Shown piece by piece: positions 28,565 to 38,082 of a DNA stretch of 64,000 nucleotides. Made by a program: the position numbers and the translations under genes. The stretch is from Candidatus Poribacteria bacterium (GTDB taxonomy: Bacteria; Poribacteria; WGA-4E; WGA-3G), in NCBI GenBank assembly GCA_003635315.1, contig PYJD01000024.1, forward strand, positions 62,001 to 126,000. The letters run 5' to 3'. The notes beneath the pieces were generated by a model. The model saw only the letters and a program-made list of their open reading frames with translations, was not told the DNA's origin and ran no database searches. Numbering within the stretch: the first letter of the stretch is position 1; each line of letters starts with the position of its first letter.

Positions 28565-28903
28565 TTACAGAAGCCATAGAATTATATAACCACTAATCCA
28601 TCCACATAAGACATTACATATCCGTATTAATTTTACATGTTTCATATAGTGCAATGTATAGAGGGCTGGATGTTGAGAGTATATGTGGATTATTTCTGTT
28701 GTGGATAAATCTATCTTGGGTATTAATAGAAGAACAGAAAGACAACACACAATCAATGCAGGTAGCTTGATTAAAGGGATAAGACTAATTAGAAACCCGA
28801 TAGATCCCCAGAACCAAATCGTGACACTTTTTCTCGCATCAGTTCTTGCTATACGGATGAGTTTTACTGTGGAAATCTTATTTGTTTTGTCATCCTGAAC
28901 CAT
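28565..28903 (-). CDS. Hypothetical multi-pass membrane protein
   Basis: A 112-residue protein of unknown family. Hydrophobic stretches near residues 28-46, 47-63 and 93-112 suggest two to three membrane helices. It lies between a PhyH-family gene (five bases away) and the DUF202 gene (19 bases) on the same strand, so it is probably a real operon member rather than a chance frame. Confidence 0.6.
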   Translation of the reverse strand: MVQDDKTNKISTVKLIRIARTDARKSVTIWFWGSIGFLISLIPLIKLPALIVCCLSVLLLIPKIDLSTTEIIHIYSQHPALYTLHYMKHVKLIRICNVLCGWISGYIILWLL

Positions 28904-28908
28904 TATTT

Positions 28909-29652
28909 TTAACCATCATAATGTAGATTTTTTCCATTGTCAGGACCACCTTGACCCCAAACCCATACAGAACGAAAGTATGCTTGTTTTTCTGGTGGTA
29001 AACCATCAATAATATGCTTTGGTACAGAAGGTTTATGGAATTGACAACCTACAAAGTTATAACAGTTAAATACGGCAATCCGTGGTCTGTCAGGATTCTT
29101 CCAGGTGTCACCAGAATGACATAGATTCTCAGTGAAAATAATAGCTGAACCTGGTGGACAACTATAGGTCTCAAAAAGCTGAGATTCTGTATTCCGATGT
29201 TCTTCTGGTATTTGGAAATTGGCTTTATGACTTCCAGGTAAGAAAAGTGTTCCACCTTCACCTGCTTTAACTTCATTCAATTCGAAAACCACACGTGTAA
29301 GGGCAGAATATATCTTACCATTAGTACATTGATAACTAAAGTTAGGATTTATATTCTTCACTCCCCCATGTGGCGCTGGTCCCCCATCACCCTCAGACCG
29401 ATAGGTGAACCAACTTGATTCCATACGAATCTCACCTAATATCTCTTGAAGAATATCTACAATTGCTGGATGGTCTATTAACAACGATGATGTACCACCA
29501 GGGAAACGTCTTTCATGTTCTGGTAGCGATTCAGGGTCAGACCGAATTGTATCAATTTGTGCTTTTAAATCATCAACTTCAGATGTGGTTAATACCTCAG
29601 GGAGTAATAAATAACCCTTCAGATCAAAAATAAATTTCTGTTCTTCAGTCAT
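28909..29652 (-). CDS. Phytanoyl-CoA dioxygenase (PhyH) family protein
   Basis: A 247-residue Fe(II)/2-oxoglutarate-dependent oxygenase-type protein. The family frame is visible: FDLKGYLLLPEVLTTSEVDDLKAQ at the N terminus, LFLPGSHKANF in the middle, and HSGDTWKNPDRPRIAVFN near the C terminus, holding the distal His and the 2-oxoglutarate Arg. The proximal metal motif lies around the APHGGVKNINPN region and is less clear. Substrate unknown. It is the first gene of a four-gene minus-strand operon ending with the MDR gene. A second, diverged member is at 33228-34037. Confidence 0.88.
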   Translation of the reverse strand: MTEEQKFIFDLKGYLLLPEVLTTSEVDDLKAQIDTIRSDPESLPEHERRFPGGTSSLLIDHPAIVDILQEILGEIRMESSWFTYRSEGDGGPAPHGGVKNINPNFSYQCTNGKIYSALTRVVFELNEVKAGEGGTLFLPGSHKANFQIPEEHRNTESQLFETYSCPPGSAIIFTENLCHSGDTWKNPDRPRIAVFNCYNFVGCQFHKPSVPKHIIDGLPPEKQAYFRSVWVWGQGGPDNGKNLHYDG

Positions 29653-29834
29653 GGGATTCCTCTTAAATTTTCTATCTTATAATTGATTCTATCAGATTTT
29701 CTATTTAATTGAAATGAAAACAGGATTTATGAGGATGTTGCATTCATTAAAACTGATGGATGTATCAACTATTTAAAATAACGACTTGTGCCAGTTAACT
29801 AATTTTTTATATTACATTCACACATGCTGTATTT

Positions 29835-29868
29835 TACATATAAACATTTCGTCCCTACAGGACTAAAG
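29835..29868. repeat. Single ATAAACATTTCGTCCCTACAGGACT repeat
   Basis: It matches the copies at 12162 and 12211, with one change in the core. It is followed within ten bases by GATTGAAAG, which resembles the 3' end of many CRISPR repeats. Only one copy is present, with no spacer-repeat periodicity. Confidence 0.6.
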
Positions 29869-30044
29869 AGGATTGAAAGAAAAAGGAAAACGCTCAAAAC
29901 CTTCTGTTTATGTGAAATAACTTTATACAATTAATCATATAGCACAACTCGTTAAAATATGAGACATATTTATCACCTGCAATGACCGTCTAAATTAGAA
30001 CACTAAAGAATGTAAATGGATAGTATAGGGGATAGTTCAAATTC

Positions 30045-30073
30045 TTGACTTCAATGGGTTGGTATGCTATACT
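30045..30073 (+). promoter_or_regulatory. Sigma-70-type promoter before the CADD-like gene
   Basis: TTGACT and TATACT are separated by 17 bases. The leader would be about 100 bases. The element TTGACTTCAA recurs at 30154, close to the ribosome-binding site GGAG of the gene. Confidence 0.7.
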
Positions 30074-30179
30074 TACAAACGTATTAGAATACAGTGATTA
30101 ACATCACAATTTCTAATGCTTCTACCTATCTAAATACCTATATACATAGGTTATTGACTTCAAGAATGGAGAACTAACA

Positions 30180-30770
30180 ATGAATTTCAAACAATCTTTA
30201 GATAACAAGATTTTAAAATATAACCTGCTGGATCATTCATTCTATCAGGCATGGAGTGCTGGTGAATTACCCGTTGAAGGTTTAAAGTGTTACGCGCGTG
30301 AATATGGTGCATTCATTACCACAATTCCCAAAGGATGGGAAACTTTGAATGACAGTGAAACTGCAGAAGAGGAAACAGAACATATTGAGATGTGGGAAGA
30401 CTTTGCTGATGGACTAAATACTCAGATTTCTAATGCTGAAATTCCCGAAGTAAAAGCTCTTATTGAAACTGCGAAAACTCTCTTTTCACAAGAGGAATCT
30501 GCATTAGGTGCACTTTACTCTTTCGAAGCACAACAACCTGAGACTTCAAAGTCAAAATTAGCTGGTTTAAAAGAATTCTACGAACTTCCTGAGAAAGTTG
30601 AACTATATTTTGAAACACATTCACATAATGAACATGAAGCCGAAAAACTTCTTCATTGGATTAGTGAATTACCGTCTGAATCTCATCAAGAAGTTGTAGA
30701 CGCTTGTGAACAGATGAGTAGTGCTTTGTGGAATGCACTTACTGGTATTCACAATGCAGAATGCGTATAA
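30180..30770 (+). CDS. CADD/TenA-like diiron protein (possible p-aminobenzoate synthesis)
   Basis: A 196-residue all-helical protein of the heme-oxygenase/TenA fold, similar to the CADD family. Visible motifs: HSFYQAWSAGELPVEGLKCYAREYG near the N terminus, ETEHIEMWEDFADGL (candidate metal ligands E65/E67 and H68), YSFEAQQPE (E116), and a His/Glu-rich helix HSHNEHEAEKLLHW (H147-H152). CADD-type proteins can make p-aminobenzoate for folate synthesis without PabABC. No pab or fol genes are in the window, so that role is a family-based inference. It is the first gene of a plus-strand operon. Confidence 0.7.
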   Translation: MNFKQSLDNKILKYNLLDHSFYQAWSAGELPVEGLKCYAREYGAFITTIPKGWETLNDSETAEEETEHIEMWEDFADGLNTQISNAEIPEVKALIETAKTLFSQEESALGALYSFEAQQPETSKSKLAGLKEFYELPEKVELYFETHSHNEHEAEKLLHWISELPSESHQEVVDACEQMSSALWNALTGIHNAECV

Positions 30771-31140
30771 TACTGTAAGAAATTACTTTGATGCCCTTCA
30801 AAATGGGGATGCTAAGACACTAATTTCATTAATGCTTCCTAAATCTTTCTACGTGAAAATTGGAACAGATTCTAATGAAATAATTGAAGGTGTAGAGGGT
30901 ATTACAGCATATTATAATGATCATGTCAAAAGTACAGAGGATTTCAGTATCACATTTCTTAAGTTTGATGTTCAAGAACGTAATGATGTAGCTTGGTTTT
31001 ATACACGACAGGTATGGAAACTCAAATGGCAAGGTAATCCAGAGGAATTTGTGATGCGGATGACAGGGGTATTAGAAAGGGTTGACAATACCTGGCTTTT
31101 TGCCCAAATTCATGCTTCTATTGGTGTACCGACACAATAG
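30754..31140 (+). CDS. NTF2-like (SnoaL/DUF4440-type) protein
   Basis: A small alpha-beta barrel protein. Markers are VRNYFDALQNGDAKTLISLM (helix then strand) and DVAWFYTRQVWKLKWQGNPEEFVMRMTGVLERVDNTWLFAQIHAS (closing strands). I take the start at the ATG at 30754 (MQNAYNTV), which overlaps the end of the CADD-like gene by 17 bases; the ATG at 30721 is also possible and would add 11 residues. Many members are polyketide cyclases or ketosteroid isomerases; others have no known activity. The function here is unknown. Confidence 0.75.
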   Translation: MQNAYNTVRNYFDALQNGDAKTLISLMLPKSFYVKIGTDSNEIIEGVEGITAYYNDHVKSTEDFSITFLKFDVQERNDVAWFYTRQVWKLKWQGNPEEFVMRMTGVLERVDNTWLFAQIHASIGVPTQ

Positions 31141-31153
31141 TTAGGAGATCTTG

Positions 31154-31843
31154 TTGAATATATCAGTTGTGTCTTTTGATGGTGATATGACATTGTGGGA
31201 TTTCCTCCAAGTTATGCGACATTCTCTTCAAAAGACTTTAGATGAGCTGCAAAAGCATATAAAATCTCAACAGGTATCGGAGTTAACGATTGAAGAAATG
31301 ATAGACATCCGAAATCGTTATGCTGAGGAAGTGAAAGGTAAGATTTGGAACCTTGAGGAAATTCGTAAAGGAGCATTTGAACGTACGCTTGAATATGTTG
31401 ATCGTCCCGATGAGAATCTTGCATCACACTTAAATACACTCTATAGAAAACACCGTTTTGAAGATATAGAGTTATATCCGGATGTGATACCAACATTTGA
31501 TGTATTAAAGCAAAATTATAAAATAGGATTGCTTTCTAATGGGAACACCTATCCAGAACGATGTGGTCTTGAAAACTATTTTGAATTCGTTGTGTTTTCA
31601 CAAGATATTCAGGTTGAGAAACCAGATCCAAGATTTTTTATAATAGCAGCTGAACAGAGTGGCTTCGAGTTAACACAGATGCTCCATGTAGGTGATTCCC
31701 TTGAAAATGATGTTTTTGGAGCTAATAATGTCGGTGGTTATACAGTTTGGTTAAACAGGAATGGTATTACAAACGACACCGATATTATTCCCGATTATGA
31801 GGTGACCTCTCTCACTCAAATCCTTCCAATTTTAGGATTGTAA
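31154..31843 (+). CDS. HAD family hydrolase
   Basis: A 229-residue phosphatase-like protein. The nucleophile motif is SFDGDMTLWD (DxDxT form), motif II is in LLSNGN, and the C-terminal motif is VGDSLENDVFGANNVGGYTVWLNR. A helical cap lies between. The start is TTG at 31154, with AGGAG six bases before it (a preceding TTG at 31151 is spaced too closely). It follows the NTF2-like gene by 13 bases, so it belongs to the same operon. Substrate not identifiable. Confidence 0.85.
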   Translation: MNISVVSFDGDMTLWDFLQVMRHSLQKTLDELQKHIKSQQVSELTIEEMIDIRNRYAEEVKGKIWNLEEIRKGAFERTLEYVDRPDENLASHLNTLYRKHRFEDIELYPDVIPTFDVLKQNYKIGLLSNGNTYPERCGLENYFEFVVFSQDIQVEKPDPRFFIIAAEQSGFELTQMLHVGDSLENDVFGANNVGGYTVWLNRNGITNDTDIIPDYEVTSLTQILPILGL

Positions 31844-31937
31844 CTCAATACATAGATATATTAGGTATTACGATACTCATTCTACCTTTTGAAATACTAA
31901 CAATCCTCATCCAATATTCTATCCGATTTATTAACTT

Positions 31938-33197
31938 ATGAAAATTACCAATATTGAAGTAATTCCATTAATTGTACCCTATGAACAGCGTATACGAAAA
32001 AGATATTATCATTTTGCAATGACAGAAATGGTGACAGTCTATAAGTTCCACACGGATAACGGACTGATTGGAATAGGTGAAAATCCAGGATTACCGTTTG
32101 AACAGGATATATTGGACTCCTATATTGGTACTAATCCATTTGATCATGTGATGGGAAATGGTAGGTTCAATTTGGATATGGCTTGTTATGACATGATGGG
32201 TAAACATCTTGGTATACCATCTTGGAAGATGATGGGTCAGCAGATAAGAGATTGGGTTGCCATGGGTTGGTGGATGCCTTGTATGTCTCCAGAAAATACC
32301 GCAGAAGAAGTCCAAGTTGCTGTTGACAAGGGATTTAGAGGATTGAAATGTAAAGCCCGTGCTTTCTTTGATGTAATTGAGCAGGCAGAGGCAATTCAGA
32401 AGGTTGCACCATCAGACTTTCGTGTGGAATTCGATTTTAACGGTTCATTGATTAATGTTGAAAAAGCCTTACCTATCCTTAGGGAACTGGAGAAGTTTCC
32501 TGTGGTTAAGGGAATTGAAGAACCGATTTTCGCTTATGATGTAGAAGGATGGCGTAGATTACATAAAGAGATACAAATACCGTTTTATCTGCATGGTGTT
32601 GGTGTTATTCGGGAAGGTGCATCGCGGCAACCATCTGGTCCTTGGTTAGGATTACGTGCTGGTGACTTTGATGGTGCATTATGTAGTCATGAAACTGTAA
32701 AGAGTGCAATTGCATCCGGTTGGACATTCGCTGCAGCAAATACACCCATTCTCTTACAATATGTTGGGACAGGGATAACAACTGCTTTTGCATGCCATTT
32801 AGGTGCTGTAATCCCAACAGCAACTCTCCCCGGTGTTACTGCAAGTCATGCGTATGAAGACGATTTGATTGTTACGCCACATAAAATTCAGCGCGGTTTT
32901 ATGCAGGTACCACATGGTGTTGGTTTAGGAATAGAGTTAGATGAAGACGCTTTGGAACGTTATAAGCATACTCCTGAACCGATATGGAATCGTCACATAT
33001 CTATTGTATCTTTTCCCGATGGAACCAAACACTATTACCGAAACCTACAACAGGCTGAACGTTTGATGAAACAAGGGGTAGATGAATCCTATGTTCCAGG
33101 GGTTAGACTTGATGAGTGGGAAGATGATGGTTCTGCAGAGTTTGATGATCTCTATAAACAATTAGAATCTACTGATTTGCCTGTTTGGGAATACTGA
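31938..33197 (+). CDS. Enolase-superfamily (mandelate racemase / muconate lactonizing type) protein
   Basis: A 419-residue protein of the enolase superfamily. The N-terminal cap starts MKITNIEVIPLIVPYEQRIR. The barrel has the catalytic-type lysines GLKCKA, the first metal ligand in RVEFDFNGSL and the second in GIEEPIFAYD. Where members normally carry the third carboxylate the sequence reads IPFYLHGVGVI, with no Asp or Glu, so full metal chemistry is doubtful or uses another residue. The C-terminal 100 residues are longer than usual. The following PhyH gene is 30 bases away, probably one operon. Substrate unknown. Confidence 0.82.
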   Translation: MKITNIEVIPLIVPYEQRIRKRYYHFAMTEMVTVYKFHTDNGLIGIGENPGLPFEQDILDSYIGTNPFDHVMGNGRFNLDMACYDMMGKHLGIPSWKMMGQQIRDWVAMGWWMPCMSPENTAEEVQVAVDKGFRGLKCKARAFFDVIEQAEAIQKVAPSDFRVEFDFNGSLINVEKALPILRELEKFPVVKGIEEPIFAYDVEGWRRLHKEIQIPFYLHGVGVIREGASRQPSGPWLGLRAGDFDGALCSHETVKSAIASGWTFAAANTPILLQYVGTGITTAFACHLGAVIPTATLPGVTASHAYEDDLIVTPHKIQRGFMQVPHGVGLGIELDEDALERYKHTPEPIWNRHISIVSFPDGTKHYYRNLQQAERLMKQGVDESYVPGVRLDEWEDDGSAEFDDLYKQLESTDLPVWEY

Positions 33198-33227
33198 ATT
33201 CAAGCATCTATATAAGGAATAACCAAC

Positions 33228-34037
33228 ATGATGACACCAGAACAACGTTATCTATTTGATGTTATGGGATATCTACATCTTGAGAATGTAATTCAGGGAG
33301 AAGAATTAGAAGCAGCACAAGAAGCAGCGGAAAATTACATCAATACTCCTACTGAAGAACTTCCTAATGGATTTGATTCAAGTGGGAAACACCTACCAAA
33401 CGGTGTTGCATTCTCCCGACCATTAGAAGCATTAGCAATGCATCCTGCATCTTGGCCAATAATTAAAGAATTAACTGATAATAAGCCGCAACTCATGCGG
33501 GGAACAATGATTGCGGATAGAATTGGTGTCCCAGAAGGTGGTGATCCTCTCCATCTTCATTGTGCACGTGAAGACTTTGGTAGAGATAGGAACTGTTTTG
33601 AGAATCGTAATGGAAAGATTTATTGTGATGATTTCGTTGTCTTTCCATACCTTACTGATGTGAATCCTGGGGATGGAGGTTTATTAGTTGTTCCAGGTTC
33701 ACACAAGGCAGAATACGATAGACCAGAAAATATATTCAATAGTGGCACTATAGATGATTGTGATAATATCCCAATAGGAGTTGTGAACATTACCCCAAAA
33801 GCTGGTGATATTCTAATCATCTCAGAGTTGTTGACTCATGGTGCATTACCATGGAAACCTAAAGATAGGTATAGATGTTTTCTTGTCTTAAGATATAGAC
33901 CTCAAGACCGTGGGGAAAGTCGGATCCCTGAAGAACTGAGAGGAAGATTAGCACCTGAAACACAGGAGTTAATTGCTCAAGCTGATATTACACATACAAA
34001 AAATATCGTCAAGCAAGACCTTGTCGTCTTATTATAA
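33228..34037 (+). CDS. Phytanoyl-CoA dioxygenase (PhyH) family protein
   Basis: A 269-residue Fe(II)/2-oxoglutarate oxygenase-type protein. It starts RYLFDVMGYLHLENVIQGEEL, has the metal-motif-like PLHLHCAREDFGRDRNCFEN region, the conserved NPGDGGLLVVPGSHKAEYDRP loop, and HGALPWKPKDRYRCFLVLRY at the C-terminal end for the distal His and 2-oxoglutarate contact. It is coupled with the enolase-superfamily gene upstream, suggesting both act on one small molecule (inference). Confidence 0.88.
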   Translation: MMTPEQRYLFDVMGYLHLENVIQGEELEAAQEAAENYINTPTEELPNGFDSSGKHLPNGVAFSRPLEALAMHPASWPIIKELTDNKPQLMRGTMIADRIGVPEGGDPLHLHCAREDFGRDRNCFENRNGKIYCDDFVVFPYLTDVNPGDGGLLVVPGSHKAEYDRPENIFNSGTIDDCDNIPIGVVNITPKAGDILIISELLTHGALPWKPKDRYRCFLVLRYRPQDRGESRIPEELRGRLAPETQELIAQADITHTKNIVKQDLVVLL

Positions 34038-34086
34038 TCTTGAAAATTGACTTATATCAATCTTCTATTTAAATTAACTTTTTAAC

Positions 34087-34178
34087 AGGACTTACGCAGC
34101 TTCCTTTGCTGGTGAGGTTTGAAACCTCACCAGCGGCGTACGGACCGTATGTCCTCATTAGAAAATTACGTAAGTCCT
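34087..34178. mobile_element. MITE-like element with AGGACTTACG terminal inverted repeats
   Basis: AGGACTTACG at 34087-34096 is matched by its reverse complement CGTAAGTCCT at 34169-34178. Inside, 34108-34134 is a 27-base palindrome with 13-base arms around a central G, and a second small palindrome (TACGG-A-CCGTA) lies at 34139-34149. The 92-base length, terminal inverted repeats and lack of coding capacity fit a miniature inverted-repeat element. No target-site duplication is obvious. It lies just beyond the end of the GC-richer propeller gene. Confidence 0.7.
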
Positions 34179-34189
34179 ATTCCTGCTAT

Positions 34190-34807
34190 CTACTCAGATA
34201 CACTAAGTCTATGGATTGTTTTCGCTTTATCTTCGGCATACCATAACGCCGTGCCATCCCAAGTCAGTCCATGTGGTTCACTTGGACATGAAACCGAATT
34301 GAGGACTTCACCGGATTCAGGATCGATTCGATAAACGACATGGTCGTTCGTATCAGCGTTCCAAAGTGCCTCGCCATCCCATGCGAGTCCGTGTGCACGA
34401 CCACCGGGTGTCTTGAGTTCGGCGAGTATTTCGCCAGTGTCAGGGCACTGTTTGATAAACCGTCCCGTGTTCATGTCAACGCTCCAGAGATGCTCGCCAT
34501 TCCATGCCAATCCGTGCGGTCCTTCTCCAGGCGATTTAAATGTCGTAACGACTTCCAGGTCGGGAATTGTAAGTTTGTAGAAGGTTTGTTGCCAGATACT
34601 GTTATACCAGAGATGCTCGCCGTCCCATTCTATACCAGCACCACCGGGGTAGGAAGGTGAAAGCGATAGTTCAACCTCGCCGGTTTCAGGGTTGATTTTG
34701 TGGATGGGTCCAACCCCTTCAACACTCCAAAGTGATGTTCCATCCCATGCGAGTCCATTTGTGCCAGCACCAGGTGCTGTAAGTTGGTGTGCAGTTGCTT
34801 CACTCAT
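34190..34807 (-). CDS. NHL/YncE-like beta-propeller protein
   Basis: A 205-residue protein made of five repeats of about 40 residues, each with a GLAWDG-x-x-LW motif (for example GLAWDGTSLWSVEG, GIEWDGEHLWYNS, GLAWNGEHLWSVD, GLAWDGEALWNAD, GLTWDGTALWYAE). It has no signal peptide. The repeats resemble NHL or glutamine-cyclotransferase-type propellers; a role in binding or enzymatic lactonase activity cannot be told apart. By eye the base composition is clearly richer in G and C than the neighbours, suggesting recent acquisition. Confidence 0.8.
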   Translation of the reverse strand: MSEATAHQLTAPGAGTNGLAWDGTSLWSVEGVGPIHKINPETGEVELSLSPSYPGGAGIEWDGEHLWYNSIWQQTFYKLTIPDLEVVTTFKSPGEGPHGLAWNGEHLWSVDMNTGRFIKQCPDTGEILAELKTPGGRAHGLAWDGEALWNADTNDHVVYRIDPESGEVLNSVSCPSEPHGLTWDGTALWYAEDKAKTIHRLSVSE

Positions 34808-34875
34808 TTTTTTCGTTTCTCCCTTTTTGAGTTATTAGGATCTTGTCATTGTTCCACAATGGTTTCCGATTAAGT

Positions 34876-35212
34876 CTACATCCTTTTTAAATCTAAAATA
34901 GGTTTTGACTTTACCAGAAACCTGCCCGTAATGAAATGGAGGGCAGTCAAATTCAATCCTATTTCTCTCCTGTAACCTCGATTAGACATTTCAATCTTAC
35001 TTGGTTTAATGTGAAATACGCTGTCTTTAAAAGTTCCTTTTCCTCCATGAATCCAAAAAACCATATAATGAATAGGCAGCATATGTCTTACCAGTGTTAT
35101 TTTCCCCACATATATCCCCACATATAATAGTCAAATCCCCCATTGAGTATTCTGCATATTTTATAATTCCAATATTCTTCAACTCAATTGATAGACTCAT
35201 ATTCCACCTCAT
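34876..35212 (-). pseudogene. Frameshifted remnant of an AAA/OLD-type ATPase
   Basis: The first part (35212-35030) encodes SLSIELKNIGIIKYAEYS and a Walker A loop GENNTGKTYAAYSLYG, as in the N terminus of AAA ATPases that recognise DNA ends (OLD-like). It then stops soon after FLDSWRKRNF. A second frame downstream (to 34876) continues without an obvious start and ends LDLKRM, consistent with a single frameshift and truncation. The rest of the ATPase is absent. It is most simply a decayed gene; function is lost. Confidence 0.6.
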
Positions 35213-35215
35213 ATC

Positions 35216-37282
35216 TCATGACTTTAACAACTCAACAAATTCTTCAACATCAGTTGTAGGCGTTTGACAGGTGAAATTCTCACACACATATGCTGTAGTG
35301 ATTCCGTTAACCCTAAGTTTACTCTTAAGAAGTGGTAATCTATCTTCATCAGAAGGATCACTTAATCCCACTATCTTGTTTGGTATATACATAGTATGTA
35401 ATGCTGTCAACATTTCCTCTGTTTTTTTATTATCTATCTTACCAATAATTGCAATCTCTTTAGGTGTCGACAACATAAATGATAATTCACATAAGAGTTG
35501 ACCTGATCCTGAAGGCGTTGATTCCATCTGATGGAAGTATAGTTTCAAGGTGTCAATACCCTTTTCGTAAAAAACAGGATTATCCAGATGCTTTGCAAGA
35601 CGGAACAGACAATGTATTGCCATGGATGCACCTGAAGGTGTGGCACCATCATACGCCGATTTTGATTGTACAATTAGCGTTTCATGTGCTTTTCCTGTAA
35701 AGAAGAATCCAACCCCGTTCTTATCTCCAAATTGATCAATCATAATATTAGATAGACGTTCGGCTTCTCTAAGCCATTTGGAATCAAAACTGGCTTCATA
35801 AAGGGCAATTAATCCTGAAATAAAATAGGAATAATCCTCCAGATAAGCATTAAGATGGCTTTTTCCTGATCGATATGTACGCAATAGTAATCCATTCTCT
35901 TGTGAAAGCGTAGTTAGGATAAATTCAGCAGATTTCTCACATGCAATAAGATAGTCAGATTTACCAGTTATCTGATATCCCATAGCCATACCCCGAATCA
36001 TAATCCCGTTCCAACTCGTAAGTATTTTATCATCCAATCCAGGTTTAATCCGTTTCTCTCTTTCTTCGAATAATTTCTTTCGTGAGGTAGAAAGGAGGTT
36101 TTCCAATTCCTGCTGATCCATCCCAATCTTACGTGCAAAGATATCTGGAGGTGTTTGAATATGAAGTATGTTTTCCCCTTCAAAGTTGCCATGAGGTGTA
36201 ATATCGTAATACTCACAAAAGATCTTTGCATTCTCTTCACCAATCACATCTTCGACATCATTTGGTTCCCATACAAAGAACTTTCCTTCGACCCCTTCAC
36301 TATCTGCATCCTGTGTTGAATAAAACCCACCCATTTCTTCATCATACATTTCTCGTAAAATATAGTCTAAAGTTTCCGTAGCAATATCACGATAGTAGGT
36401 ATTCTGTGTAGCTTGGTATGTTTCAAAATATGCTACGACAAGTAGTGCATTGTCATATAGCATTTTTTCAAAATGTGGTACAAGCCATTTTTCATCAGTA
36501 GAATATCTATGAAAACCACCACCGAGTTGGTCGTAGAGTCCACCACGAGCCATCTTTTGTAATGTGAGTTCAACCATTTCTAATGCATTTGGATTATCAC
36601 TATGATGCCAATAACGCAAAAGAAAAGGTAACCCCATACTTGGTGGAAATTTAGGGGCATTCCCAAAACCACCATAGTGTGAATCGAAACGTGATCTGTA
36701 GTCCTGATATGCTTTGGACATCATATCCTCAGTCAGTTCATGCTCATGTGGATCAACAAGATTGCTCATCCGACTGAGTTGAGCAGTCAGTTGATTTGCT
36801 TGTTCCAAAACTTGGGTGTTCTTCTCATTAAAGGCTTCAGCGACTGCATGCATTACTTTAGGGAAACCCGGTCTTCCATAACTATCTGTGGGTGGATAAT
36901 ATGTTCCACCATAGAACGGTTTTAGATCTGGAGTTAGGAATACCGTCATCGGCCAACCCCCATGTTGGGTCATAATTTGAACCGCATTCATATAGATTTC
37001 ATCTAAATCTGGTCGTTCTTCTCTGTCCACCTTAATGTTTACAAACAGACTATTCATAATGTCTGCTATTTCTTCATTTTCAAAGGATTCACGTTCCATG
37101 ACATGACACCAATGGCAGGCAGAATATCCGATACTCAACAATATAGGTTTATTCTCTTTTTTTGCTTGTTCCAGTGCCTCTTCACCCCACGGATACCAAT
37201 CCACTGGATTATGTGCATGTTGAAGTAGGTAAGGACTTGTTTCATTTATGAGACGGTTAGTATGTTTGGGGGAATCGTTCAT
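35216..37282 (-). CDS. DUF255 thioredoxin-domain protein (YyaL/SPATA20-like)
   Basis: A 688-residue cytoplasmic protein with an N-terminal thioredoxin-like DUF255 domain followed by an alpha/alpha-barrel of glycosidase-like fold. The active-type cysteines are in [18 protein letters not shown]. Typical stretches are [12 protein letters not shown] at the N terminus and [29 protein letters not shown] choose the ATG at 37282, with GGAG at the right distance, over the upstream GTG at 37318. The physiological role of the family is unclear. Confidence 0.92.
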   Translation of the reverse strand: MNDSPKHTNRLINETSPYLLQHAHNPVDWYPWGEEALEQAKKENKPILLSIGYSACHWCHVMERESFENEEIADIMNSLFVNIKVDREERPDLDEIYMNAVQIMTQHGGWPMTVFLTPDLKPFYGGTYYPPTDSYGRPGFPKVMHAVAEAFNEKNTQVLEQANQLTAQLSRMSNLVDPHEHELTEDMMSKAYQDYRSRFDSHYGGFGNAPKFPPSMGLPFLLRYWHHSDNPNALEMVELTLQKMARGGLYDQLGGGFHRYSTDEKWLVPHFEKMLYDNALLVVAYFETYQATQNTYYRDIATETLDYILREMYDEEMGGFYSTQDADSEGVEGKFFVWEPNDVEDVIGEENAKIFCEYYDITPHGNFEGENILHIQTPPDIFARKIGMDQQELENLLSTSRKKLFEEREKRIKPGLDDKILTSWNGIMIRGMAMGYQITGKSDYLIACEKSAEFILTTLSQENGLLLRTYRSGKSHLNAYLEDYSYFISGLIALYEASFDSKWLREAERLSNIMIDQFGDKNGVGFFFTGKAHETLIVQSKSAYDGATPSGASMAIHCLFRLAKHLDNPVFYEKGIDTLKLYFHQMESTPSGSGQLLCELSFMLSTPKEIAIIGKIDNKKTEEMLTALHTMYIPNKIVGLSDPSDEDRLPLLKSKLRVNGITTAYVCENFTCQTPTTDVEEFVELLKS

Positions 37283-37470
37283 TGGGTTTTCTCCATGTCT
37301 GGTATTTTGGATAGACACTTAATGGAAGGACAATATAATGGAAAGACTTAGAAAATGAATACTTTTGTGGGATTGGATTTTCTGGTTGATGGTAGAGAAC
37401 TATAAACTAAGAATTTTACGATAAACAGTGAATATGAGTTGGTTTGAAAATATACTCTACGTTCTGGTAT

Positions 37471-37905
37471 TTATGAATCACTATCAGATGTAGTTTTGTA
37501 TGCGTGTTGAATTAATTCTCGTAAGACATCAAGATCCAGATCTTCAAGTTTGCGAAAACCGATACTACTCTTACCTGTCTTGACTTTACCAAGTCGCGAA
37601 CTATAGATCTCGGTAAGATATTTTCTACCTTCTACTGCATTTACATAGATACTGTAATAATTCTTTTGTCGAGTTAACCCTATTAGAAACCATTCTACTT
37701 GCTTCTTATCAGATCTCTGGTAAGACCAATGTCCGTAGCCGATGATTCGTTGTTCACTTCCTCCCCAAAATATACCTTCCCATAAACAGTTATCTACATC
37801 AGGTAAAGAAGATTTGATTAGTTCATGTAATTCAGTCAAAACAGCTTTAATTTCAGTTTCTTGACTTTCAATATATTCTTCCGGCGTGGTTTCGACACGT
37901 TCCAT
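37471..37905 (-). CDS. DUF1801 family protein
   Basis: A 144-residue protein with the DUF1801 (YdhG-like) pattern: TPEEYIESQ at the N terminus, IIGYGHWSYQRSDKKQVEWFLIGLTRQKNYYSIYV in the middle, and TGKSSIGFRKLEDLDLDVL near the end. The family is small, cytosolic and of unknown activity. It lies about 45 bases after tRNA-Gln on the same strand. Confidence 0.82.
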   Translation of the reverse strand: MERVETTPEEYIESQETEIKAVLTELHELIKSSLPDVDNCLWEGIFWGGSEQRIIGYGHWSYQRSDKKQVEWFLIGLTRQKNYYSIYVNAVEGRKYLTEIYSSRLGKVKTGKSSIGFRKLEDLDLDVLRELIQHAYKTTSDSDS

Positions 37906-37950
37906 CTTGACTCCATCTATGTTTCTTAATAAGTATGTTATATTGTTTTA

Positions 37951-38021
37951 CTGCCCGGGAAGGACTCGAACCTTCACTACATGATCCAGAGTCATGCGTC
38001 CTACCATTAGACGACCGGGCA
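37951..38021 (-). tRNA. tRNA-Gln (anticodon CTG)
   Basis: The minus strand folds into a cloverleaf: acceptor TGCCCGG/CCGGGCA with discriminator G, D-arm GTCT...AGGAC, anticodon stem CATGA/TCATG with loop CTCTGGA (anticodon CTG), and T-arm GAAGG-TTCGAGT-CCTTC. The U1-A72 pair is a glutamine tRNA identity element. No CCA is encoded. It lies 61 bases after nuoN, between the second complex I operon and the DUF1801 gene. Confidence 0.95.
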
Positions 38022-38082
38022 TTGATTAGAGAATTAGTATACAGCAATCAATCCCGTGATGTCAATCTGATTAGGATCGTTA

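Larger units (their letters stand above)
29653..30179. other. Divergent intergenic region with a palindromic repeat
   Basis: About 527 bases between two divergently transcribed genes. It contains a fourth copy of the ATAAACATT-CGTCCCTA repeat (29835-29868), followed by GAGGATTGAAAG, and the promoter of the CADD-like gene (30045-30073). I see no gene in it. Confidence 0.6.
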
